Source: CAKSQF01 sp964568425 (GTDB lineage: Bacteria; Bacillota; Clostridia; Oscillospirales; CAG-272). From it: a DNA stretch of 35,284 nt. The translations under genes and the position numbers were made by a program. The notes beneath the pieces were generated by a model. The model was not told the DNA's origin, searched no databases, and saw only the letters and a program-made list of their open reading frames with translations. Below are positions 7,796-16,429 of this stretch, piece after piece (within the stretch, counting starts at the first letter, position 1; each line of letters begins with the position of its first letter). Location: NCBI GenBank assembly GCA_964568425.1, contig CAZMPO010000019.1, forward strand, positions 1 to 35,284, given 5' to 3'.

Positions 7796-8758
7796 GTGTA
7801 CTACTTAAAATATGTAACAAAGCGTGTACTTCTCATGCTTTTTACATTCTCGATAATCGTTACAATGTGCTTTGTTCTCGTTAAGCTTCTCCCGAACAAA
7901 CCCGACATCGCGTTCGGCAAGGACCAAGCACTTATTGAGCAGCGCAGAGAGATGCTCGGATATAACAAGCCCATTCCCGTTCAGTTCGTCCGTTTCATCA
8001 AGTATGCATTCCAAGGCAACTTCGGTGTCGGCGAAACGTTCAAGCAAGGTGCCGATGTATGGAAAAACTTCGTCGAGAGGCTTCCGCGTACCGTCATGCT
8101 TAATGTTGTCACAATGCTTGTGGCAATACCGCTCGGGCTGATCCTGGGTATCGTTGCGGCACTTAAGAAAAACAAGTGGCAGGACCAGCTGATCTCGGTC
8201 GGCGTTATGGTCTTCGTCTCGGTGCCCTCATTTATTTACGCATTTATTGTCAAGTACTTCTTCTGCTTCGAGCTGAAATGGTTCCCTCCGACATCCGACC
8301 TTACGAACGGCGTTATGAGCTGGACATTCATATGGTCGATCATGCCGGCGGTCATTTCGATGGCATTGGGCACGATCGCGGGCTTTGCCCGGTTCACTCG
8401 TGCCGAGCTTACCGAGGTGCTGACCTCCGACTACATGCTCCTTGCAAGGACAAAGGGTCTGACCAAATCGCAGGCCACCGTCCGCCACGCAATGAGAAAT
8501 GCGATGGTTCCGATCTTCCCGATGATCCTCGGCGAGTTTCTCTCGATCATGTCGGGCTCGCTCATCATCGAACAGCTCTTCACCATCCCCGGCGTCGGCG
8601 CGCTTTATATCGGCTCTGTTCAGGCACAGCCGTCGCCCGACTATAACTTCTTTATGCTTCTTACCGTGTTCTATACCTTCCTGTCGCTCGCGGCATCGAT
8701 CGTCATAGACCTCAGCTACGGTATTATCGATCCTCGTATCAGAATGGGGGCGAAGTAA
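7796..8758 (+). CDS. oppB: Oligopeptide ABC transporter permease OppB
   Basis: A 320-residue integral membrane protein, one half of the peptide channel. It has an N-terminal helix (about residues 10-32), an external loop, then about five more helices. The cytoplasmic EAA-type coupling loop is at about residues 209-240 (LTSDYMLLARTKGLTKSQAT followed by RHAMRNAMVPI). The GTG at 7796 is preferred because aaggag lies 7 nt upstream and the protein then begins directly before the first helix. The upstream in-frame ATG at 7751 lies inside a hairpin loop and has no ribosome binding site. Length is normal for the family. It is separated from oppC by one nucleotide. Confidence 0.93.
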   Translation: MYYLKYVTKRVLLMLFTFSIIVTMCFVLVKLLPNKPDIAFGKDQALIEQRREMLGYNKPIPVQFVRFIKYAFQGNFGVGETFKQGADVWKNFVERLPRTVMLNVVTMLVAIPLGLILGIVAALKKNKWQDQLISVGVMVFVSVPSFIYAFIVKYFFCFELKWFPPTSDLTNGVMSWTFIWSIMPAVISMALGTIAGFARFTRAELTEVLTSDYMLLARTKGLTKSQATVRHAMRNAMVPIFPMILGEFLSIMSGSLIIEQLFTIPGVGALYIGSVQAQPSPDYNFFMLLTVFYTFLSLAASIVIDLSYGIIDPRIRMGAK

Positions 8759-8759
8759 T

Positions 8760-10346
8760 ATGAATAAACAGATAGAAAAATTTCCCGAGTTCTCGAAAGA
8801 GTCCTTTCAGCTTGTCGGCGAAGATCGCGTAATGCACGACCAAAAGCTTGACACTAAGCCTGTCGGCTACTTCAAGGACGCCTTCTCGCGCTTTGCAAAG
8901 AATAAAGGTTCTGTTATCGCGGCTATCATTATCGGTATTCTCTGCGTCTACGCGATAGTGGGACCCTACTGCTGTAACAGTGCCTATACCGAAGCTGTTC
9001 ACAACCTCGACTCCGACCTTAAATCCTATAAGCGCATGCGTCCTCGCCTTTCTTTCATGGTGGGCACCGGCATTTGGGACGGCTCAAAAGAGGAATCGAT
9101 CAACGACCGTAACTACGATAGATATCGTGCCATGGAGCTCGAGAGAGGTCGCCCGATCATGACCGACGTGATCGACGAGAACAGAACGGTCGACGCATTC
9201 GGCATGGAAAAGGTATCCTATACCGTCAGAGTTGACAGCTATACCAAGACCAAGACGATCGCCACCACGATCACCGACGCCGATTATAAGGCGATCCAGA
9301 AGTGGCAGGACGAGAACGGCAAGCAGGTCATTCTCCCCGCGATCAACCTCAAGTCGGGTATCGATGTCTCGCAGGCGTCCGATATCTGGTATAAGGTCAA
9401 AAACGACTCGACAATTGCAGGCTATAATAAGATGATCGCCATCAAGGACGATGACGGCAACTTCATCCCCAACTATAAACAGACCGGCGATGACGAGTAC
9501 ACAAGCAAAATGCGCCTCGCGGCAGACCCCTATAACGAGGGCGATACCGAGAACGCTTATAGATACGCGACCCCCGCAGGTGCGTCCGGCTCGTGGACCG
9601 TTCGCCTTGACCCCTATAACTACTTCCTTTATAAATACGACTTCGAGCCTTCCTTCATCTTCGGTACCGATGATAAGGGCTACGATATCTTCTCGCGTCT
9701 TGCAAGCGGCGCGCGCTTCTCGCTCATCCTCGCAGTCTGCGTTTCGGCGATCAACCTGATCATCGGCGCGATCTACGGCGCGATCATGGGTTACTACGGC
9801 GGCTGGATAGACATCATCATGGACCGTATCGCCGAGATCCTCTCGGGTATACCGTTCATGGTCGTTACCTCGCTCTTTGCGATGTATCTCGCGGCTAAGG
9901 TCGGACCTGTTTGGTCGATATTCTTTGCATTCGTCTTGACCGGATGGATCGGTATGGCATATCGAGTTCGTATGCAGTTCTACCGCTTTAAGAACCAGGA
10001 GTATATCCTCGCGGCAAGAACGCTCGGCGCAAGCGACCTGCGCATCATGTTCAAGCACATTTTCCCGAATAGCCTTGGTACGATAATCACCGGCTCGATC
10101 CTCGTTATTCCCGGCGTTATCTTCTCCGAGACCTCGCTGACCTACCTCGGCATCATCAACCTCGACAGTGCGACAAGAGCATCTGTTGGTTCGATGTTAT
10201 CAAACGGTCAGGCGATCATGAGAACCGACCCGCACGTCGTGCTTTTCCCGGCGATCTTTATCGGACTTCTGATGGTCTGCTTCAACCTGTTCGGCAACGG
10301 TCTGCGCGACGCGTTCAACCCGTCACTGCGCGGAGTGGAGGAATAA
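8760..10346 (+). CDS. oppC: Oligopeptide ABC transporter permease OppC with enlarged external domain
   Basis: A 528-residue membrane protein, the second half of the peptide channel. A cytoplasmic N-terminus of about 48 residues leads into helix 1 (about 51-72). About 230 residues of hydrophilic sequence follow (73-300). The family core then resumes with FGTDDKGYDIFSRLASGARF (301-320), the remaining helices, and the EAA loop ILAARTLGASDLRIMFKHIF (about 416-435). Typical OppC/DppC proteins are about 300 residues with a much shorter helix 1-2 loop, so about 180 residues are extra and predicted to face outside, where the oversized OppA would dock. It starts one nucleotide after oppB. Confidence 0.92.
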   Translation: MNKQIEKFPEFSKESFQLVGEDRVMHDQKLDTKPVGYFKDAFSRFAKNKGSVIAAIIIGILCVYAIVGPYCCNSAYTEAVHNLDSDLKSYKRMRPRLSFMVGTGIWDGSKEESINDRNYDRYRAMELERGRPIMTDVIDENRTVDAFGMEKVSYTVRVDSYTKTKTIATTITDADYKAIQKWQDENGKQVILPAINLKSGIDVSQASDIWYKVKNDSTIAGYNKMIAIKDDDGNFIPNYKQTGDDEYTSKMRLAADPYNEGDTENAYRYATPAGASGSWTVRLDPYNYFLYKYDFEPSFIFGTDDKGYDIFSRLASGARFSLILAVCVSAINLIIGAIYGAIMGYYGGWIDIIMDRIAEILSGIPFMVVTSLFAMYLAAKVGPVWSIFFAFVLTGWIGMAYRVRMQFYRFKNQEYILAARTLGASDLRIMFKHIFPNSLGTIITGSILVIPGVIFSETSLTYLGIINLDSATRASVGSMLSNGQAIMRTDPHVVLFPAIFIGLLMVCFNLFGNGLRDAFNPSLRGVEE

Positions 10347-10349
10347 GAC

Positions 10350-12512
10350 ATGGCAACAAAACTGCAAGTTAAAGACTTAAAAATATCCTTCCGCACCGTA
10401 TCGGGCAAGCTCAAAGCTGTTCGTGACATCAGCTTTGACCTCGAGGAGGGCGAGACCCTCGCCATCGTCGGCGAGTCGGGCTCGGGCAAATCGGTCACAT
10501 CAAAAGCAATTCTCGGTATCCTTGCCGGTAACTCGATAGTCGAGGGCGGCGAGATACTTTACGACGGCATGGATCTGCTCAAGATCCCCGAAGAGGAATT
10601 TTATAAGATCCGCGGCGATAAGATCGCGATGATCTTCCAGGATCCTCTCTCCAGCCTTAACCCCATCATGCGTATCGGTAAACAGCTGACCGAGGCAATG
10701 CTCCTCAAGGGCAAGGCCCGCCAGCGCGCAAGCCGCGCCGCATTCAACGGTCTGCTCGGTAAACTCGAAAAGACCATGATTAGGGCTGTCGCTCAGGGCG
10801 ACTCGGCAAAGGCTGCCGCTATCTCCGCCTCCTGTAAGGCGTTCAACAAATTCGAGTTCAAGCACATCGCCCTCGAAAAAGAGTATAATGTGGCACTCGA
10901 CGCGGCAAAAGAGACTGCCGATGAGATCTCGGACATCGTTTTCCACATGGAAAAGGACGCTCTCGCCGACGGCAAACGCGTAGTCCGCGAGTCGGCAAAG
11001 CGCGCACTCACCGCTATCCATCCCTATGTCGTATCGGGCTCCGATGCGGACGCCCTCACCGGTGATGTTAACACCATCCTTGCAGGATCGGCATCTGCGC
11101 TCAGATCGCACGACTATTCGGCACTTATCCCGCTTTACAACTCTGTCAAGGAGATCCTCGACCGCGCACTCGAAAAAGAGACCCCGAACTTCTTCTCGAT
11201 GGGCTATTACCTCACATTCGCGAATCAGCCCCTTCCGCAGATGCCTATCGGCGAGCTGAATAAGTTCCTTCGTAAGTATCTCGACGATAATTTCATGCTG
11301 AACTTCATCGATAATGTCGAGGCGGCACTCAGATATTCGGCAAAAGAGTCCTATGCGGCAAAACAGGCGGCAGTCTCTGTCCTCTCGTCCGCACTTCAAA
11401 AGATTAGTGCCGAGCCGCTCACCGAAAGAAGCGCAAAGGACATCGCCTCGACCACCTCAAAGGCAGTCAAGTCGGGCATCGACCCCCTCGCGATCGTCAA
11501 AGACAGCCCCGCTCTTACCTTCGGTACCGGTCTCGAGGACGCGATCAACGTCTACTTCACCGGTATCAAGAAAAACTCGGGCGAAGAGGCGCGCTACAAT
11601 AAAGAAAAGGCGAAATACGACGCCTATGTCGCTAAGAATAAAAAGACCCCTGATTGGAAGCCCGTTCCCGCCGCTGTCGTCGATCTCGACCTCGCACTGG
11701 AAAATATTGTCAGAATTATCGTCAATCTTCGCGACCACTATAAGGCTCTCTGCGATGCCGCTCCCGAGCGTGCATATCACGACGAGGCTGTCGCTATCAT
11801 CGACTACCTCAAGATGAGCGCATCGGGCGTCGTCAACCACATCACACGCCGCATGGCAAAGCATAAGGCGATCAAGCTGATGGAGGAGGTCGGTATCCCC
11901 GAGCCGAGAAGAAGATATAAGCAGTATCCCTTCGAATTTTCGGGCGGTATGAGACAGCGTATCGTCATCGCGATTGCGCTTGCCGCCGACCCCGACATTC
12001 TCATCTGCGATGAGCCGACCACCGCGCTTGACGTTACCATTCAGGCGCAGATCCTTGAGCTGATCAACCGACTCAAGAAGGAACGTAACCTCTCGATCAT
12101 CTTCATCACCCACGACCTCGGCGTCGTTGCCAATATGGCTGATAAGATCGCCGTCATGTACGCCGGCAAGATCGTCGAGTACGGCACGTCCGAGGATGTC
12201 TTCTATAGCCCTGCACACCCCTACACATGGGCACTTCTGTCGTCCATGCCCGACCTTGATACCAACGATAAACTCGAATCCATCCCGGGTACACCCCCGA
12301 ATATGATCTTCCCGCCCGTCGGCGACGCGTTTGCCGAGCGTAACAAGTATGCGCTGAAGATCGACTTCGAGAAACAGCCCCCGATGTTCAAGATCTCGGA
12401 TACGCACAGCGCGGCAACATGGTTGCTCCATCCGAATGCACCCAAGGTCGATCCCCCGAAGATCGTCACCGATCGTATCGAGAGAATGAAATCAAGAACC
12501 ACTAACGCTTAA
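10350..12512 (+). CDS. oppD: Oligopeptide ABC transporter ATPase OppD with a large insertion
   Basis: A 720-residue ABC ATPase, about twice the usual 320-350. The catalytic motifs are intact: Walker A GESGSGKS (41-48), Q-loop FQDP (Q97), signature SGGMRQR (531-537), Walker B ILICDEP, and the switch His in FITHDLGVV. The C-terminal part keeps the Opp/Dpp region with HPYTWALLSSMPDL. Between Q-loop and signature there are about 434 residues instead of roughly 60, so residues about 120-499 are an insertion in the helical subdomain. The family sequence resumes at RRMAKHKAIKLMEEVGIPEP. The insertion is rich in Ala, Lys, Asp and Glu, looks largely helical, and resembles no domain I recognise. The reading frame is open throughout, so it is not a frameshift or an intein with visible splice motifs. 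Three nucleotides separate it from oppC. Confidence 0.92.
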   Translation: MATKLQVKDLKISFRTVSGKLKAVRDISFDLEEGETLAIVGESGSGKSVTSKAILGILAGNSIVEGGEILYDGMDLLKIPEEEFYKIRGDKIAMIFQDPLSSLNPIMRIGKQLTEAMLLKGKARQRASRAAFNGLLGKLEKTMIRAVAQGDSAKAAAISASCKAFNKFEFKHIALEKEYNVALDAAKETADEISDIVFHMEKDALADGKRVVRESAKRALTAIHPYVVSGSDADALTGDVNTILAGSASALRSHDYSALIPLYNSVKEILDRALEKETPNFFSMGYYLTFANQPLPQMPIGELNKFLRKYLDDNFMLNFIDNVEAALRYSAKESYAAKQAAVSVLSSALQKISAEPLTERSAKDIASTTSKAVKSGIDPLAIVKDSPALTFGTGLEDAINVYFTGIKKNSGEEARYNKEKAKYDAYVAKNKKTPDWKPVPAAVVDLDLALENIVRIIVNLRDHYKALCDAAPERAYHDEAVAIIDYLKMSASGVVNHITRRMAKHKAIKLMEEVGIPEPRRRYKQYPFEFSGGMRQRIVIAIALAADPDILICDEPTTALDVTIQAQILELINRLKKERNLSIIFITHDLGVVANMADKIAVMYAGKIVEYGTSEDVFYSPAHPYTWALLSSMPDLDTNDKLESIPGTPPNMIFPPVGDAFAERNKYALKIDFEKQPPMFKISDTHSAATWLLHPNAPKVDPPKIVTDRIERMKSRTTNA

Positions 12513-12532
12513 TCGAAAGGATAATCATAATT

Positions 12533-13594
12533 ATGGCAAACCAAAATTATTTTGTTGACGATGATGTCCTTCTTCGCGTTGAGCATCTTTGTCAGTATTT
12601 CGGACCGACCAAGGCTGTCGATGATGTCTCTTTTGACATCAAAAAGGGCGAGGTCTTCGGTCTCGTCGGCGAGTCGGGTTGCGGTAAGACCACGACCGGT
12701 CGCTCGATAATCAAGCTTTACGATATTACAAGCGGTAATATCTATTTCAAGGGTCAGAGGATCGCGGCAGGCACAAAATCCTACCGCGACGCCATCGCCG
12801 ACGCAAAAGCGCACCCCGAGAAATTCGAATCCTCGGCCGCGCAGGCGGCGTTCATCGCAGAACAGAAAAATGAGATCGCTCTGGCAAAGCGCGATCATAA
12901 AAAAGCCGATCGTAAGCTCGTCACCGAGATCCAGATGATCTTCCAGGACCCGATCGCATCCCTCGACCCTCGTATGACGGTCAGAGAGATCATCTCCGAG
13001 GGACTCACGATCAGAGGTATGAAGGATAAAGCCGAGATCGATAAGATGGTCTATAAGGTGCTCGATACCGTCGGACTTGTCCCCGAACACGCGGGTAGAT
13101 ATCCCCACGAGTTCTCGGGTGGTCAGCGTCAGCGTATCGGCGTCGCACGTGCCGTCATCATGCAGCCCGAGCTGATCATCGCCGATGAGCCTGTCTCCGC
13201 ACTTGACGTGTCGGTTCAGGCGCAGGTCATCAACCTGCTTAACGATCTCCGCAGCTCGCTCGGACTGACCATCATGTTCATCGCGCATGACCTGTCGGTC
13301 GTTAAGTACTTCTCCGATCGTATCGGCGTCATGTATTTCGGTCATATGGTCGAGCTTGCCGATGCCGATGAGCTCTTCGCGCATCCGCTCCATCCTTATA
13401 CCAAATCGCTCCTTTCTGCAATTCCGCTCCCCGACCCTGAGTACGAGAGAGCGAGAAAGCGTATCACCTACGATCCGCTTCGTGAGCATGACTATTCGAT
13501 CGATCTTCCTTCGATGCGCGAGGTCGCGCCCGGACATTTCGTTAAATGTAACGACGCCGAGGCGGCTCGCTATATAAAGGAACTCAGACAGTGA
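12533..13594 (+). CDS. oppF: Oligopeptide ABC transporter ATPase OppF
   Basis: A 353-residue ABC ATPase partner of OppD. Walker A is GESGCGKT (46-53), the Q-loop is MIFQDPIASLDPRM (Q138), the signature is FSGGQRQRIGVARA, Walker B is LIIADEPVSALD, and the switch is FIAHDLSVV. The C-terminal Opp region has HPYTKSLLSAIPLPDP. The distance from Walker A Lys52 to Q138 is about 86 residues, roughly 40 more than usual. The extra segment (about 80-125) is rich in Ala, Lys and Glu. The ribosome site aaagg is about 12 nt from the ATG, so the start is less certain than the identity. The stop overlaps the GTG of the next gene. Confidence 0.94.
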   Translation: MANQNYFVDDDVLLRVEHLCQYFGPTKAVDDVSFDIKKGEVFGLVGESGCGKTTTGRSIIKLYDITSGNIYFKGQRIAAGTKSYRDAIADAKAHPEKFESSAAQAAFIAEQKNEIALAKRDHKKADRKLVTEIQMIFQDPIASLDPRMTVREIISEGLTIRGMKDKAEIDKMVYKVLDTVGLVPEHAGRYPHEFSGGQRQRIGVARAVIMQPELIIADEPVSALDVSVQAQVINLLNDLRSSLGLTIMFIAHDLSVVKYFSDRIGVMYFGHMVELADADELFAHPLHPYTKSLLSAIPLPDPEYERARKRITYDPLREHDYSIDLPSMREVAPGHFVKCNDAEAARYIKELRQ

Positions 13595-14031
13595 AAACAA
13601 AGGATGGCGAAAACAACCAGAGTAAACGCAAGAAACTGCTTCGAACCTATGGGATAACGATTGCGGTCGGCGTTCTGCTCGGCTATTTGTACCTTTGCGC
13701 AAATCCGCTCTCGGATGCGCCCGATATGCAGACGAAATTTGTCTTTCTCTGTAACGCCGCATTCGTCCCGGGCATACTTTTCGTCCTCGCCGGTCTGCTC
13801 GCCTGGTCCGCCGGTCAGGGCTCGATCGACGGTCTGACCTATTCGCTCGGATTGTTCTTTAAGACCATCAATCCCTTCGAAAAGCATGTAAAGATCGAAA
13901 AATATCATGAGTACATCGAGCGAAAGAACCAAAAACGCCTGAATGGGAAGGGATATTTGTTCCTTTTCGTCATAGGCGGCGCGTTCGTGTTCGTTTCGAC
14001 CGTGCTTTATGTGATATCACTATTCGTATAA
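13591..14031 (+). CDS. Small membrane protein, DUF3899-like
   Basis: A 146-residue protein with a basic N-terminus (KTKDGENNQSKRKK), three predicted membrane helices (about 20-36, 50-70 and 123-144) and a cytoplasmic, charged segment before the last one. The central GLLAWSAGQGSIDGLTYSLG segment resembles DUF3899 proteins, but I assign that from memory and with moderate confidence. The GTG start overlaps the oppF stop (GTGA), so it is translationally coupled and may assist the transporter. It ends just before a strong terminator. Confidence 0.75.
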   Translation: MKTKDGENNQSKRKKLLRTYGITIAVGVLLGYLYLCANPLSDAPDMQTKFVFLCNAAFVPGILFVLAGLLAWSAGQGSIDGLTYSLGLFFKTINPFEKHVKIEKYHEYIERKNQKRLNGKGYLFLFVIGGAFVFVSTVLYVISLFV

Positions 14032-14032
14032 T

Positions 14033-14066
14033 AAAAAATCCGCCCCCACAAAGGGCGGATTTTTTT
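14033..14066 (+). terminator. Intrinsic terminator of the opp operon
   Basis: AAAAAATCCGCCC (14033-14045) and GGGCGGATTTTTTT (14053-14066) form a GC-rich stem with loop ccacaaa and a run of seven T. It begins at the stop codon of the small membrane protein. Confidence 0.92.
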
Positions 14067-14620
14067 GAGGTAAGAAGTAATAGGGAAGAGGTAAGAGGTG
14101 AGGAACATTTTCGCCTAAAGGGCGAAAATGGATATGGATCGTAATGATCGATCGACCGCCTCTTTGTTGATCGGGGGATGATATATCGGCGGGATAAACG
14201 AAAATTTCCCCGTAGGGCGGGGATAGGTAATTGTTTGTTTTATCGGTCGATTTGTTATATAGACAAAATTTGTTTGTCGCGGGCGCCGCGAAAAAAGTTC
14301 GCGGTGCCCCCGCCGCTCTTTGATATAGATTAAAATATCATTTGATTGTCTAAAGTATATTCAAATATAACCGATAAACGGCGGGAGCAAGCCCCCGCCC
14401 TACGGGGATAGGTAATTGTTTGTTTTATCGGTCGATTTGTTATATAACGAACCGTTTTTGTCGCATCGCCGATTTGTTATTCGATCGTGCCAATTCGCAA
14501 AACATCATCTCTGTTGCCGATACAACCAACCCCACCCTATTATTTCAAATAAAATTCCTCACTTCTTACCTCTTACCTCAAATCCGCTGGGGCGATCATC
14601 GTGTCGGGGGATGCCTTATG
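14067..14620. repeat. Intergenic repeat block with 1.3 copies of the 186-bp unit
   Basis: No gene is supported between 14067 and 14640. In order it holds: ggtaaga heptamers (14068-14102); the stem-loop cattttcgcc-taaa-gggcgaaaatg (14106-14130); the module gatcgggggatgatatatcggcg (14170); about 1.3 copies of a 186-bp unit whose landmark ggataggtaattgtttg occurs at 14221 and 14406; the module gtgccaattcgcaaaacatc (about 14488); and further ttacctc heptamers (about 14562). The 186-bp unit recurs at the right edge of the window. Confidence 0.82.
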
Positions 14621-14662
14621 TAAACTTATTGTAAACAATACTACTTTTTTGTATCGAAAATA

Positions 14663-14691
14663 TTGCAATATTTTGTAAAATGAAGTATAAT
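14663..14691 (+). promoter_or_regulatory. Sigma-A promoter overlapped by an 18-bp palindrome
   Basis: TTGCAA (14663-14668) and TATAAT (14686-14691) are 17 bp apart. The -35 box lies inside the perfect palindrome AAAATATTGCAATATTTT (14657-14674), a plausible operator. It drives the gene at 14746. Confidence 0.78.
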
Positions 14692-14745
14692 AAGAATTAG
14701 AATATGCGGTTAATGTGGATTACCGCACAAAAAGGAGATTTTATT

Positions 14746-16422
14746 ATGGACAACATGGACAACATGCAAATACCCACCCCCGATCAACAACAAAACGCGT
14801 TCCCCGATGTTTCCGAAACATCCGATCTGTCGCAGACGCCGCAGACACCCGAATTTCCGAGCACGTCTGAAATTCCCGTAAACCCCGTAAACCCCGTAAA
14901 CCCCGACATGCCCCAAACTCCCGAAGAGCCCGAAGGACCGAAAAAAGCGAAATTTGCCAAGGTATTGCTTCGCCCGAAGGTGCTCCTTCCCATAATCCTT
15001 GCCTGCATTGTGATAATCGCGGGTGCATTTGCCGTTTCGGCGAATACAGATAAGGCGGTCACCGAGAGCGCGTTCGCGAATATGTTCGACCGCGTCACCG
15101 AGGGCGATTTCTTCACCATGCTCGAAAAAGGCATGGAAAAGGGCAAATTCTCCTTCTCCGTCGGCGAGGACTCCGAGCTTCGCAATGATGTATCCGCTGA
15201 CTATGGTAACCCATTCTTTAGCTTGGTACAGTTCGACCTTGAGCTTTGGGCAACGTCCGACAAAGGTGTCGCACGCATCAGCGGATATGATCACGACGGC
15301 ATCTTCTACGCAAGCTGGGACGGCATGTGGTTCTCGGGCAGTATGTTCGAGGACACATACACACTCCCGTTTGATAAACTTTCAAAGCGTATGGAAGACT
15401 CCGAGATCTATTCCGACTACATCGAGCCCTATCTTAACTCGACCGAAGCCAAGAACATGTTCGACCTCTATGTCAATTACTTCGAAAATTCAGAAGAGGC
15501 GCATAACGATGCCGTAAAATATCTCGAAAAATACGCAAAATTCTTCAAAGATGAGCTGTGGGAAAACGGCGAGGTAGAGGATATCAACGACTCGGGCAAC
15601 CGCGTCATCACCCTGACCATTGACGAGGAGGTAATTTCCGAGACCCTGCGCGCGTTCTTCGAAAAGGCGGCAAAGGACAAATCCTTCCTCAAATTCCTCG
15701 ATACATATCTCGATCTTGAGCTTATCGAGCTCGGCGATTACGACAGCTGGAAAGAGATCTTCAAAGATACCGATCTTATCGACGATGCCTGCGACGCACT
15801 CGAGTCGGCTGACTTCAAGATCAAGCTCGAGGTAACCGCGTCTTCCGTTCTCCATAAGATGAAGAACCTCAAGATCTCCCTCACCGCTGACGGAGCAAAG
15901 GCTGCTATCAACATCAACATGGAAGATAAGGATTCCATGTCGCTCAAGCTCACCTTCACACAGGGCGGCGAGACACTGAACGTTGCAAATGTCAAGTACT
16001 CGACAAGCAAAGAGGGCTTCAAACTGACCGTCAATGCCTATGATACCGAGGTTGCCAAGATCAGCTTCGTAAAGAAGGACGGCGGCAAGTATAAGATGAC
16101 CATCTCGACAGGCGAGTACGATCCCGAGTTCACACTCACCGGCAAGTACGAGAGCAACAAAAAGCATTTCTTGTTCAGCGTCGATGAGGCGGAAGTCGAA
16201 TACCGCGGCGAAACGCAAGAGTTAACACTCGATATAACCTTCGAGTGCGAGTATAACGCCAAGATGCCCGCTTTCCCGAAAAACTCGAAGGATATCCTTG
16301 AGCTTGACGAAGACGATTTCGAGGCTATCGGACAACAGTTCAACGATTTCATCGACGAGATCTCGGACTCAATGTTCGAGGATGACGACGATGATTACAA
16401 CTATTACGGTGACTACGATTAA
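14746..16422 (+). CDS. Unrecognised membrane-anchored exported protein
   Basis: A 558-residue protein that I cannot assign to a family. Residues 1-65 are cytoplasmic, rich in Pro, Gln, Ser and Thr, and include the short repeat NPVNPVNPVNP encoded by a 9-bp tandem repeat. A basic stretch (66-79) precedes one membrane helix (about 79-98), giving an N-in, C-out orientation. The external part (about 100-540) is rich in Lys, Asp and Glu and alternates amphipathic helices with long beta-strand-rich stretches (from about 360 on, for example LKLTFTQGGETLNVANVKYS). The tail is very acidic (EDDDDDYNYYGDYD). The start is fixed by aaggag 8 nt upstream of the ATG. It has its own promoter and stands alone. 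Confidence 0.88.
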   Translation: MDNMDNMQIPTPDQQQNAFPDVSETSDLSQTPQTPEFPSTSEIPVNPVNPVNPDMPQTPEEPEGPKKAKFAKVLLRPKVLLPIILACIVIIAGAFAVSANTDKAVTESAFANMFDRVTEGDFFTMLEKGMEKGKFSFSVGEDSELRNDVSADYGNPFFSLVQFDLELWATSDKGVARISGYDHDGIFYASWDGMWFSGSMFEDTYTLPFDKLSKRMEDSEIYSDYIEPYLNSTEAKNMFDLYVNYFENSEEAHNDAVKYLEKYAKFFKDELWENGEVEDINDSGNRVITLTIDEEVISETLRAFFEKAAKDKSFLKFLDTYLDLELIELGDYDSWKEIFKDTDLIDDACDALESADFKIKLEVTASSVLHKMKNLKISLTADGAKAAININMEDKDSMSLKLTFTQGGETLNVANVKYSTSKEGFKLTVNAYDTEVAKISFVKKDGGKYKMTISTGEYDPEFTLTGKYESNKKHFLFSVDEAEVEYRGETQELTLDITFECEYNAKMPAFPKNSKDILELDEDDFEAIGQQFNDFIDEISDSMFEDDDDDYNYYGDYD

Positions 16423-16429
16423 GTGTAAT

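Noticed and set aside
10707..11846. Intein in OppD
   Set aside because: There is no Cys or Ser at the upstream junction with the expected splice blocks, no His-Asn at the downstream end, and the site is not inside a catalytic motif as is usual for inteins in ATPases.
12509..13762. Long antisense frame across oppF
   Set aside because: Shadow of the strongly supported oppF gene. Similar shadows at 11457-12431, 9084-10058 and 33434-34552 were rejected for the same reason.
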